From Candidatus Sulfotelmatobacter sp. (GTDB taxonomy: Bacteria; Acidobacteriota; Terriglobia; Terriglobales; Acidobacteriaceae), in assembly GCA_030040725.1 (NCBI GenBank), contig JASHTD010000172.1, positions 1 to 17,197 of the forward strand: 17,197 nucleotides of DNA, in the 5' to 3' direction. The notes below the pieces were generated by a model. It did no database searches, was not told where the DNA came from, and saw only the letters and a program-made list of their open reading frames with translations. Shown piece after piece: positions 1 to 8,209 of the stretch. Position numbers and translations under genes: made by a program. Each line of letters starts with the position of its first letter. Position 1 is the stretch's first letter.

Positions 1-1
1 T

Positions 2-3000
2 CTTCGCCTGTCGATCGCTATAGTCTCTTGCGTTGTTCTCTTCCTTGGTCTTCCTGCAAGTGCGTCTGACGGCAAAGGCGACCCTAATTCCAAAGCGGAG
101 GGAACTCCGGCTTCCGGCGATATCGGCCCTTCGTCTTCGGGGTTCCTGATTCCTGGGCCTTTGCGATCATTCCTTCGCATGGCGGGAATCAGCCAGGAGA
201 TTTCGCGGGAAGATGTTTTGCCGCTGCTCAGTTGGAATGTATCGACGATCGGCTATGAAGGCCGTAACCACGCCACCGAATATCTGATTCTTCTGACTCG
301 CTATGTAGCCCAAGCGAGAGAGTTGGCCGCGCTCGCCGGCAAAGAAGGCGTGATACGGGTTTCGGGCTGCGGAGATGCCGGCCCTCTTCTGCATATTCTC
401 GGCTATCGCATGGTGTCTAATTGCGGAGAACCTGGCATGTCCCTTCTGACCGGGGATGCGGAGAGGGCGTTTTTGACGATTGATTCTGGATTTCCTCTGA
501 CTGATCTTGAGCAGAGTCTGCAAGCGGGCAAGCCGTTCCAATATTCGTTCTCATCGACGGATGTTCCCGTGCTCTTTGCCGTGGCGGACTGGAAGATTTC
601 CGGCAGGAGAAAAAATCGCAGCGATGAAGCGAAGGGAACGGTGGATGAGATTTTAAGCGATCGCACTGTCGCACGACTGTACTGGGCGCTTTCGAAGATG
701 GATCCCGAGACCAGGCAGTACCTGCAACGCAAGGTGGGAATTAAAGGGCTGCTTGATTATGCCGCTCTGCTGGACTTCTATGGTGCGCATATCTGCATTC
801 GTCACGGCCGGGTTTTGGTGCCTGGCGGAAGGGAAGCGGAGGTGGCGTGGGAGGACTTAGCGGGCGCCAGCCCGAGCGACCCCGCTGATTTCATCGAGAA
901 ATTGCTGGCAAAAGATGACGGCTGGCTGGCCGCATATTTTGATGTGCTCTCCAATGTAAGCGCGCCGCAACAAGCGCACTTTACGCGAGCATCGCGGTTG
1001 CGGCGATTTTATGCGGGCCTGCGGCCGGGGAAACCGGTCAGCGCAACCAGCGGAGTATTCCGGCCGGCGCCGTGGCTCTTGCTCCTCGTCTCTCAGACTG
1101 AGTGGGCTCCGGATGGCGAGCCCCTCGTTCCGGGAGGCATCGAAGTTTGGCGCGAGATTCTATCCCGGTGGAAAGATCCTTCGCACCAGGTGCGAGATTT
1201 GCAGAAACGGAATGTAAAAACCCCCGACGACTTGCTGGAAGGAATGTTCTCTCTGTCTCGCGAAAATGTTGATGACGGACCGCTGCAGGCCTACTTGGCT
1301 CTCAGTCAACTCTCCAGCCGGCGGCCGCATGGGCATGGATTGGGCGCTGAAGCAGTTCGCTCAATGTGCCTTAAATTTTCCGACTTCAGCGATCAATATC
1401 GAATATTTTCAGAATTTCCAGAATTGAGCGACTCTTCCATCTTAATGTTCCTGAAGGTGGCGGATCATCTGGATAAGCTTCCCAACCCAGAGCGCGACGA
1501 TGCGCTAGGTATCATCCAGGCGAACATCGGCATCTGGCAAATTCTGGCACGTCAGCAGCAGATCCCGAGCGCGCATATCGAGCACTCGTGGCAGAACGTG
1601 ATCAAGCCGTTCGAACACGTTCGCTCGTCAAGTCAACTGTATGAGGCGGGACGCACTTCGCTCTCTCAGCTTTTCCGCGCGGCAACCGGAAAAACCGAAA
1701 TCTCGCAGGATGAGATCGTAGAGTTACTCGCCGGGCCTCAACAGACCATGCCGGAGGGAAGAGAGATTCACCGCGAACTGGGCGACAATATCCGATCTGT
1801 ACTGGATGCTCAGCGGCTGGTTTCGCTCGACACGCTGATCGCTCTGGACGACGGTTTGCGAGACAAGGCCAGCGGAATCCCACCGGAAGAATACGTCCTC
1901 CACCTGGCCGACGAGCTGCATGAGTTTCAGATGCCGCAGCCGATCTTTACCAGCAGCGAAAGATCGCAGTGGGCGCCCCCTTTTTACAACACTCATCATA
2001 CCGACCTGGAGATGAGAGCCAGCGTGGCCAAGGTGCTCAAAGCTGCCAAGCCTTCGTCCGGACAAATTGATGAAGCTCGTGGTCAGCTCGCGCCGTTCCT
2101 TCGCGACATTCTGGTTGGCCTGAATTATGCTTATTACGAGCCGCCGGGAGCACAGGCGCTGCACGTCAACCCGCTGTTTGTTCGCTCGCATGATTTTTCC
2201 GGAGAAACCGTGGAGGGGATCAAAGCGGTTTGGCAGGCGCCACAACTGTTTGGTGTCGGCTCTGCGGCGGGTGGGGGAGCACATTTTGTTGGTTCCCTGG
2301 CCGATCTGCCGTACGTGCTCGCCGAACTCGAGCAGGATTTCATCGCTCCGAAGAATGTTCAGGCGCTGATCTGGGAAGAGCTGGTTCCGAGTCTGCTGGT
2401 GAGCTCAGTCTTGCCGCGTTGGTGGGACGTGACTCCCACTGAGCTGCATGCCGCCGCACTTTATCAGCGAAGCGGCGAAGAAATAATTACCGCGTCGGCA
2501 AACGATGAACAGTTGCGAGCCAAGGTGATGGCGATCCTTTCCGACCGAATGCTGCCGCGGGAATTGGAAGGCGTTGAACAAGGAATAAAAGATAAGCAGA
2601 TATCTCAGGTTCTCGACGAAATCACTCCCGCCGATACTTTCTATCTGTGCGGAGAATTCGAGAGCAAATATCCTGAGGAAAACGGTTCTTACGGGAGCGC
2701 GGGAGCGGAACTGGTGAAGTTGCAGCGCCAATCTCCGAAGGAAGTCAGCTGGGCGCGTCTTTCCCACGATTTTGGGATACCACATCCGACATTGAGTTAC
2801 AGCTACGCGAGCGAACTGCTCAATGTGCCGCCGCTGCCTGCGTTCTCGGGCTTTGCCAGCCGGTTGCTTGCCGAATCGTGGGAATCCTCAAATCTGTATT
2901 GGGCGCGGCTGGCTGATGAGCAGGGTTACGCTCCCGTCGCGCTGAATCGCCTGGTTCCCCAGCTTACGCAACAGATGATCGCAAGAATCTTTGCCACCGA

Positions 3001-3106
3001 TCTTGAGGACTGGCCGGCGGTTCTGCGAGCTATGCGCGAGACCGGGACCGATTTTCGCAATGGAAGAATCGCTTCTTTAACTAATACGGCCGAACTGCGT
3101 CACTGA
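2..3106 (+). CDS. Large exported protein of unknown function (5'-partial)
   Basis: The frame is open from base 2, with no stop before the TGA at 3104-3106, so 1,034 residues are visible and the true start lies left of the window. The first visible residues, LRLSIAIVSCVVLFLGLPASA, look like the core and cleavage site of a Sec signal peptide, with a likely cut after ASA (about base 64); a low-complexity Ser/Pro/Gly linker follows. A TTG at 161 could be taken as a start but would remove this signal. The rest is a long, apparently mostly helical soluble region with no further obvious membrane segment. I recognise no catalytic motif or named domain. The VWFA-like gene follows on the same strand within about 80 bases, so they may be co-transcribed. 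Coding is sure from the long frame; function is unknown, and a periplasmic location is inferred from the signal peptide. Confidence 0.8.
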   Translation, partial: LRLSIAIVSCVVLFLGLPASASDGKGDPNSKAEGTPASGDIGPSSSGFLIPGPLRSFLRMAGISQEISREDVLPLLSWNVSTIGYEGRNHATEYLILLTRYVAQARELAALAGKEGVIRVSGCGDAGPLLHILGYRMVSNCGEPGMSLLTGDAERAFLTIDSGFPLTDLEQSLQAGKPFQYSFSSTDVPVLFAVADWKISGRRKNRSDEAKGTVDEILSDRTVARLYWALSKMDPETRQYLQRKVGIKGLLDYAALLDFYGAHICIRHGRVLVPGGREAEVAWEDLAGASPSDPADFIEKLLAKDDGWLAAYFDVLSNVSAPQQAHFTRASRLRRFYAGLRPGKPVSATSGVFRPAPWLLLLVSQTEWAPDGEPLVPGGIEVWREILSRWKDPSHQVRDLQKRNVKTPDDLLEGMFSLSRENVDDGPLQAYLALSQLSSRRPHGHGLGAEAVRSMCLKFSDFSDQYRIFSEFPELSDSSILMFLKVADHLDKLPNPERDDALGIIQANIGIWQILARQQQIPSAHIEHSWQNVIKPFEHVRSSSQLYEAGRTSLSQLFRAATGKTEISQDEIVELLAGPQQTMPEGREIHRELGDNIRSVLDAQRLVSLDTLIALDDGLRDKASGIPPEEYVLHLADELHEFQMPQPIFTSSERSQWAPPFYNTHHTDLEMRASVAKVLKAAKPSSGQIDEARGQLAPFLRDILVGLNYAYYEPPGAQALHVNPLFVRSHDFSGETVEGIKAVWQAPQLFGVGSAAGGGAHFVGSLADLPYVLAELEQDFIAPKNVQALIWEELVPSLLVSSVLPRWWDVTPTELHAAALYQRSGEEIITASANDEQLRAKVMAILSDRMLPRELEGVEQGIKDKQISQVLDEITPADTFYLCGEFESKYPEENGSYGSAGAELVKLQRQSPKEVSWARLSHDFGIPHPTLSYSYASELLNVPPLPAFSGFASRLLAESWESSNLYWARLADEQGYAPVALNRLVPQLTQQMIARIFATDLEDWPAVLRAMRETGTDFRNGRIASLTNTAELRH

Positions 3107-3171
3107 TTTTGGACTGTTGAGTGCAAATGCGCTCCGCAGATACTGCAAGACAATCTGGAATCGATGGCAAC

Positions 3172-3176
3172 AGGAG
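3172..3176 (+). promoter_or_regulatory. Shine-Dalgarno AGGAG choosing the start at 3187
   Basis: AGGAG lies 10 bases before the ATG at 3187. The earlier in-frame GTG (3121) and ATG (3127) have no comparable site, and starting there would put about 20 polar residues before the signal peptide. This site therefore supports 3187 as the start. Confidence 0.55.
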
Positions 3177-3186
3177 CTTAAGGATC

Positions 3187-4239
3187 ATGCCTCGCCGATT
3201 TCCTGCTTTTCGCTCCCTTCTGATCTTTGCCGTTCCTCTTCTCCTATGTTCCAGCACCCCTACCTTCCTTGAAGCCCAGGATGACGACTCGGCGGTTCAC
3301 GTAGTGGTGAACATGGTGCAGCTCAACGTCGCAGTCACCGATAAGAAAGGCGATTACGTTACCGGGCTCCACCCGGAGGATTTTGTCATCACCGAAGATG
3401 GAATTACCGAGAAGCTGGCGACTTTTGCCGAAGGGGACATGCCTGCGCGCGACATGCAGGCTTATGACTCGAATTCTTCGGACCATGGAACCGGGCAGGG
3501 AAGTAATGCGCCGCCAACTTTGCAGTCGCTGGTCGCAGGTGCGAATGTTTTTGTTCTCTTTGACAGCAGCAATTACATGTATCGGGATTTTGTGTTCGCC
3601 GAAGATGCGATCGCGGAGTTTATCCGTTCTCTCGAAAGTGCCGATAAGATCGCTTTCTATTCGTACAGCCGCGATCTCCTGCGGTCCTCGCCCCTCACCT
3701 CCGATCGCACAATGGTTCTGCGCGGCGTGCGTTCGACTGTGGCCGGAGATTCCGCCGCTCTTTACAACGCGCTGCTGCTCACAGTGAAAGATGCGGCTCG
3801 CTGCACCGGAAGAAAGATCGTCGTCGTTTTCTCCAACGGTCCGGACAACTCGAGCGTGGTTCCCCCGGAAGATGTTGCCGAAATGGCGCAATCCGCCGGC
3901 GTGTCGGTTTACATGATCAGCACGCAGGAAGCCAGGATCGAACCAATTTCCACCGCGGTTTTCGAGCGCATGACGGCGGATACCGGCGGCATGGCTTATT
4001 TTGCGAAGAGTTGGCGCGATGAGCGTCGGGCTTTTGCTTCGATTCAGAATGATCTGGCGCACTTGTATTCTCTAAGTTATTACCCGAAGGCCAATTCGAA
4101 TACCGGCTGGCGCGCTATCAACGTGAAGCTGGCCGGGGATAAGGCGCGGAAATACAAAGTACGCACGCGCAACGGATACCGTCTGCAGCCGAGGCGCTTC
4201 TCCGGACGCACCACCGCTTCGGCCGACATCAACCCCTAG
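3187..4239 (+). CDS. Exported VWFA-related protein (acidobacterial type) with degenerate MIDAS
   Basis: 350 residues from the ATG at 3187. It opens with a Sec signal peptide (MPRRFPAFRSLLIFAVPLLL...EAQ), so it is probably periplasmic. Residues about 37-75 (VVNMVQLNVAVTDKKGDYVT, then a DFVITEDG motif) match the N-terminal beta module of the acidobacterial VWFA-related family, which I know as TIGR03436. The von Willebrand A fold spans about 119-300. The metal-site (MIDAS) positions are poorly kept: D126-x-S128-x-Y130 for DxSxS, A190 where Thr is usual, and N217 (FSNGPDNSS) where Asp is usual. Metal-dependent ligand binding is therefore doubtful, while the fold looks intact. It follows the giant unknown gene by 80 bases and may interact with that protein. 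An alternative GTG start at 3121 would give 372 residues. Family assignment is confident; the role is unknown. Confidence 0.85.
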   Translation: MPRRFPAFRSLLIFAVPLLLCSSTPTFLEAQDDDSAVHVVVNMVQLNVAVTDKKGDYVTGLHPEDFVITEDGITEKLATFAEGDMPARDMQAYDSNSSDHGTGQGSNAPPTLQSLVAGANVFVLFDSSNYMYRDFVFAEDAIAEFIRSLESADKIAFYSYSRDLLRSSPLTSDRTMVLRGVRSTVAGDSAALYNALLLTVKDAARCTGRKIVVVFSNGPDNSSVVPPEDVAEMAQSAGVSVYMISTQEARIEPISTAVFERMTADTGGMAYFAKSWRDERRAFASIQNDLAHLYSLSYYPKANSNTGWRAINVKLAGDKARKYKVRTRNGYRLQPRRFSGRTTASADINP

Positions 4240-4356
4240 CCATAAACTAGCTTAACTGCGTTCCTCGAAGCCGCACTTGACTTTCGGTGGCTGCCGACTC
4301 GCAGCTTGTGCTCTCCCGTTTACCTACGCCTTGCCCCAATTAAATCGTTTTAATAC

Positions 4357-4386
4357 TTGACAGGCGAACCTCGCCCCGACTAAATT
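4357..4386 (+). promoter_or_regulatory. Candidate sigma70 promoter for the receptor-hydrolase pair
   Basis: A perfect -35 TTGACA (4357-4362), an 18-base spacer and TAAATT (4381-4386, four of six matches to TATAAT) follow an AT-rich stretch. Transcription would begin near 4393, giving a leader of about 225 bases before the receptor gene. The prediction is from consensus only. Confidence 0.35.
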
Positions 4387-4525
4387 GCTCCTGCCGCCGC
4401 GTACCTCTCGATTGAAAAAAATCATTCGTTGAGGTTCTTGAGCGCAGCCAACAAGACGTGTCAGAGTGGGCCAGACCGACTCCGATAGCAGATATTTTCT
4501 TTCGTTTGATTCCTTGGGTATTTAT

Positions 4526-4552
4526 GCGGCACGCATCCCCGACGAGTGCCGC
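4526..4552 (+). promoter_or_regulatory. Inverted repeat / hairpin in the receptor leader
   Basis: GCGGCAC (4526-4532) and GTGCCGC (4546-4552) form a perfect 7-bp stem with a 13-base loop. No T-tract follows, so it is not an intrinsic terminator. It could be an operator or an mRNA structure in the 5' leader. No known regulator is recognised. Confidence 0.35.
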
Positions 4553-4605
4553 GGAATGGATGGGTTGAGAGAACCGAGTTTGGAAACCGAGCGGTAGCGA
4601 ATTAA

Positions 4606-4611
4606 AGGAGG
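4606..4611 (+). promoter_or_regulatory. Perfect Shine-Dalgarno AGGAGG
   Basis: A full AGGAGG six bases before the ATG at 4618, the strongest ribosome site in the window. It fixes the receptor start and suggests high translation. Confidence 0.75.
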
Positions 4612-4617
4612 GCAGCG

Positions 4618-7600
4618 ATGAGACTACTGATCTGGTTGCGTTTTGGATTGGGAGTTCTCCTGGCGCTGGGTTTGGCCGCGAATCTCATGGCGCAGGTGGC
4701 CGGACGAGGTTCGTTGAGCGGCTTGGTTACGGATAGCTCCGGGGCGGCCATCGCGGGCGCTGCGGTAACGCTCACCAACGTCGATACCGGTGTGGCCGTG
4801 TCAGGACGGACGTCGGCAGGTGGATTGTATTCATTTCTCAGCCTGGTTCCCGGCACCTACCAACTCAAAGTCGTGCAACCAGGTTTCAAGACGGCCCTCC
4901 AAAACCAGATCACAATCGCCGTGGACGCGCAGCAGCGAGTGAACATGTTGCTGGAGGTAGGTGCCGTGAGCCAGAACGTGACCGTTTCGGCTGCGGCTGA
5001 CATCGTTGCCACCACCAGCAGCACCACCGGGCAGCTCATCCCCTCCGAGGTTATCGAGCGTACTCCCCTGCTGACCCGCGATATATTCGGCCTGGTCCAA
5101 CTTGTCCCAGGTGTCATCCCGCAAGATGGCAATCCCACCTCCCTTGATTCGCAACGGAATGAGGTTTCGAATTTCACTATCAATGGAGCACCACAGGGCA
5201 CGGTCTACTACATGCTGGACGGCAGCCCGCTGACCATCGGAGAAAACAACCAGGGCGTCGTAATTCCAGCTATGGAACCCCCACTGGATTCTGTGGAAGA
5301 GTTCCAAATGGAGACCAATGTCACTCCAGCGAGCGTTCAAACCGGTGCGGCCGGGGTCATCAGTCTTGTCAGCAAAAGCGGCACCAATAGCTTCCATGGC
5401 GACGTTTTCGGCTTCGCCCGGCCCGATGCCATAGTCTCCAACGATTATTTCGACAGAATCGCCGGCCAGCCTGTACCGGATTTCCATCGCTATCAGTGGG
5501 GCGGCTCCGTCGGTGGCCCAATCAAGAGGAACAAAGTGTTCTTCTTCGCAGACTACGAGGGCACACAACAGGCCAGCATAGCCACAACCACACTCACGGT
5601 GCCCACGGCGGCGGAAAAGCTTGGCGACTTCTCCGGCGATCCTGGACTTACCATCTACAATCCTAACCCTTCGACATGGGCTGCAGGCCCGACGCCCTGC
5701 ATCGCTCCTGCCACCATCTGCCCGCAGCCGTTTCCAGGAAATAAGATCCCAAAGGCAATGATTAACCCGATTGCCGCAAAATATCTACAGTACTGGCCGG
5801 CGCCTAACTTTCCCACCAGCGGCACCTACCACCCGCTCAACTATTTTGCTTCCGGCTCCAGTCCTGAGGCCGTCGAAAGATTCGATGTCCGTTTGGATGA
5901 CAATCTGAAATCGAACCAACATCTCTTTGGGCGGGTTTCGGTGGCGCGTGAACACGATAGCACCCCGAACTATTTCAACAACCTGTTTTATCCCGCTAAC
6001 CTGAATTTCAACCATGACGGCAACATAATGCTGGGCTATGACCGGACGATCTCGTCGAACACCGTGCTCCAGTTGCGTGGCTCCGCAACTCGGCATTACG
6101 AAAACGACGGACCACAAGCCCAGGCTGGCTTCAACCAAACTACCCTCGGCTTCCCAGCTTCGTTAGAAGCCTCTTCGACTTATCCATCGATTCCATACAT
6201 GTATATCACTGGAAATGGAAACGACGCCCCCGCGTCACTGGGCAGCCCTACTTTTTCCTTTTTCAAATTTGCCACCACCAACTACGACTTCAGCACCACG
6301 CTCAACACCGTGAAAGGACGGCACCAACTCAGCCTGGGATGGGACTTTCAGATGTTTTATATGAATGTTGGCCAGACGCTCGACCCTGCTGGCGCTTACC
6401 AGTTTGCTCCCGATGCCACCAGTTCAAGCGTTCCCGCTGCTGACGGCGATGCCTTTGCATCCTTCCTGCTTGGTGTTGGCTCGCTCGACCAGGGGCAACC
6501 TAGCTGGACGACCGATGTGTTTGGCGCCAATAGCAATCGTTATGACGCCCTATTTATTCAGGACGGCTGGCACGTGACAGACAAGCTGACCATTAATGCC
6601 GGCTTGAGATGGGATTTGTTCCTTGGAGCGACCGAGCGTTACAACCGCATGGAGTACTTCGACCCGACGCTTACGTACAAAGTAAATGGAGTAGACCTGA
6701 CCGGCGGAGAAGTCTTCTCCAACAGTGCGCATCGCAGTCCGTTTCTTACCAACCATCGCGACTTCGCTCCCCGCTTCCTTCTGACATACCAGTTCTTGAA
6801 GAATGCCGTAGTACGCGGCGGCTTCGGGATTTCCTATGGGCCCAGTGTACATATGGCTGAGATCAATCAATTCAACGATGACTCGTATCTAGCCGAGACA
6901 ACCTGGCTGGGATCCATTTTGGATCCCACCGGAAACTATCTGATTCCAGTGAATTCGCTTTCGAATCCCTTCCCGAATGGCATCGTGAAACCAACCGATG
7001 GTAGCCAGGGCGCCGCCACAAACGTGGGTCTCGGCGTGAACAGCTTGTTCCATTCCCAGCCGGAGCTGACTACATACAACTTCAATTTCGGAGTCCAATA
7101 CCAGTTTCACAACCAGGTGATTTTGTCTGTCGCCTGGGTCGGCAGCCGCGGGCTGCACTTGCCCTTCAGCAATCAGGGCAATACCGACTCCAACTCGCTT
7201 TCTCTGGGCACGATCGCGCAGTATCAAGGCAATCTGCTGAACATGGTCCCATATCCCTACGCTCCCGCGATTACGAACCCCGACGCACCATGGTTCGGCG
7301 CAACGCAAGTACCGAAGTGGGTGATGCTCGAGAAATTCCCGCAGTTCTCCTATGGCGCGAGTCCCAACAGCGTTGGGGTTGGAAGTGGAGTTCTGGAGTG
7401 GGGCGCTCCCTTCGGAGATTCCATCTATCATTCGCTGCAAGCCAAACTCGAGAAGCGGCTGACCCAACACTTCACCACGCTCGCGTCGTTTACCTGGGGC
7501 AAGCTGATCACCGATGACAATGCCGGTTCGCTCGCGTTTAATGGCAACAACTTCGCTCAGGCGCAGGACATCGACAATTTGAACCTGGAGCGGAACGTCA

Positions 7601-8181
7601 GCACGCAGGACATCCCCTTCTACTTTTCCTGGTTACTGTCCTACGATTTACCAGTCGGCGAGGGACGAGCGGTCAATCTGCGGGGCTGGGCGAATGGAGC
7701 CCTTGGCGGCTGGACGGTGACGGCGGTTGCGGCTCTTAGTGACGGGCAGCCGATCGCCACCCCCAACGGCACGGGAGACATCTGGTTCAATCAACGCCCC
7801 GATATTGTTGGCAACTGCGGCAAGGGCGCGCCCAGGACCGTTGCGGAATGGTTCAATTACACTTGCATGGCGCAGCCGGCAAGCCAATATTTGCCGGGGA
7901 CAGCGCCGTCCATCCTGCCCGGCGTTCGTGCAGACGGCGCACACGATCTGGATCTCTCGATCGCCAAGCATTTCAAGATAGGCGAGCATAAGGACCTCGA
8001 GCTGCGAGCCTCCGCCTATAACTTCACCAACTCGATCCAGTTCGGATATCCGAATGTTTTTTGGGTTCCCCCGGTGTCGGGCACACAGCCTACAGCCGCT
8101 CAGATGCAGGGCTTCGGCCAACTCACAAACCAGGCAAATACTCCGCGTCAAATGAGTTTCGAGGCGCGCTTCAAGTTCTAA
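4618..8181 (+). CDS. Oar-like TonB-dependent receptor with carboxypeptidase-regulatory domain
   Basis: 1,187 residues. Predicted outer-membrane protein that would take up a large ligand, probably an oligosaccharide, with TonB energy. A signal peptide (about 1-26, ending NLMAQ) is followed by a CarboxypepD_reg-like beta domain (about 31-112; GLVTDSSGAAIAGAAVTLTN), a plug (about 120-250; FTINGAPQGTVYYMLDGSPL) and a long beta-barrel. FFFADYEGTQ and TVPTAAEKLGDFSG are hallmarks of the large acidobacterial Oar-like receptor families. The chain ends ...SFEARFKF; a terminal Phe is the usual outer-membrane assembly signal. I cannot identify a TonB box with confidence, which is common in this group. 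There is no SusD-like partner beside it. The next gene, a Tat-exported glycoside hydrolase, starts 28 bases after the stop, so the two are probably one transcript and share a substrate. Family sure; substrate inferred from the neighbour only. Confidence 0.92.
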   Translation: MRLLIWLRFGLGVLLALGLAANLMAQVAGRGSLSGLVTDSSGAAIAGAAVTLTNVDTGVAVSGRTSAGGLYSFLSLVPGTYQLKVVQPGFKTALQNQITIAVDAQQRVNMLLEVGAVSQNVTVSAAADIVATTSSTTGQLIPSEVIERTPLLTRDIFGLVQLVPGVIPQDGNPTSLDSQRNEVSNFTINGAPQGTVYYMLDGSPLTIGENNQGVVIPAMEPPLDSVEEFQMETNVTPASVQTGAAGVISLVSKSGTNSFHGDVFGFARPDAIVSNDYFDRIAGQPVPDFHRYQWGGSVGGPIKRNKVFFFADYEGTQQASIATTTLTVPTAAEKLGDFSGDPGLTIYNPNPSTWAAGPTPCIAPATICPQPFPGNKIPKAMINPIAAKYLQYWPAPNFPTSGTYHPLNYFASGSSPEAVERFDVRLDDNLKSNQHLFGRVSVAREHDSTPNYFNNLFYPANLNFNHDGNIMLGYDRTISSNTVLQLRGSATRHYENDGPQAQAGFNQTTLGFPASLEASSTYPSIPYMYITGNGNDAPASLGSPTFSFFKFATTNYDFSTTLNTVKGRHQLSLGWDFQMFYMNVGQTLDPAGAYQFAPDATSSSVPAADGDAFASFLLGVGSLDQGQPSWTTDVFGANSNRYDALFIQDGWHVTDKLTINAGLRWDLFLGATERYNRMEYFDPTLTYKVNGVDLTGGEVFSNSAHRSPFLTNHRDFAPRFLLTYQFLKNAVVRGGFGISYGPSVHMAEINQFNDDSYLAETTWLGSILDPTGNYLIPVNSLSNPFPNGIVKPTDGSQGAATNVGLGVNSLFHSQPELTTYNFNFGVQYQFHNQVILSVAWVGSRGLHLPFSNQGNTDSNSLSLGTIAQYQGNLLNMVPYPYAPAITNPDAPWFGATQVPKWVMLEKFPQFSYGASPNSVGVGSGVLEWGAPFGDSIYHSLQAKLEKRLTQHFTTLASFTWGKLITDDNAGSLAFNGNNFAQAQDIDNLNLERNVSTQDIPFYFSWLLSYDLPVGEGRAVNLRGWANGALGGWTVTAVAALSDGQPIATPNGTGDIWFNQRPDIVGNCGKGAPRTVAEWFNYTCMAQPASQYLPGTAPSILPGVRADGAHDLDLSIAKHFKIGEHKDLELRASAYNFTNSIQFGYPNVFWVPPVSGTQPTAAQMQGFGQLTNQANTPRQMSFEARFKF

Positions 8182-8209
8182 ATGTGGTCACCTCGATCGA
8201 GGCAATCTA

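Larger units (their letters stand above)
4240..4617 (+). other. Intergenic leader region before the TonB receptor
   Basis: 378 bases without a convincing gene. It holds a weak 5-bp hairpin at 4290-4305, a candidate promoter at 4357-4386, a 7-bp inverted repeat at 4526-4552 and a strong Shine-Dalgarno at 4606-4611. A 14-codon ATG frame at 4524-4568 overlaps the inverted repeat. It has no good ribosome site, so I do not call it a gene. Confidence 0.6.

Noticed and set aside
1724..2284. Long minus-strand frame opposite the large unknown gene
   Set aside because: Because the sense protein is itself unrecognised I considered it, but the sense frame is more than 1,000 codons long with a signal peptide, and this frame has neither a ribosome site nor a family pattern.
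3121..3186. GTG start at 3121 for the VWFA protein
   Set aside because: It puts polar residues before the signal peptide and lacks a ribosome site; the ATG at 3187 has AGGAG ten bases upstream.
3244..4062. A 272-residue minus-strand frame opposite the VWFA gene
   Set aside because: The plus strand carries a signal peptide and a recognised family; the antisense translation shows no domain.
4290..4305. Hairpin GCTGC/GCAGC as a terminator of the VWFA gene
   Set aside because: The stem is only 5 bp, the loop 6 bases, and no T-tract follows.
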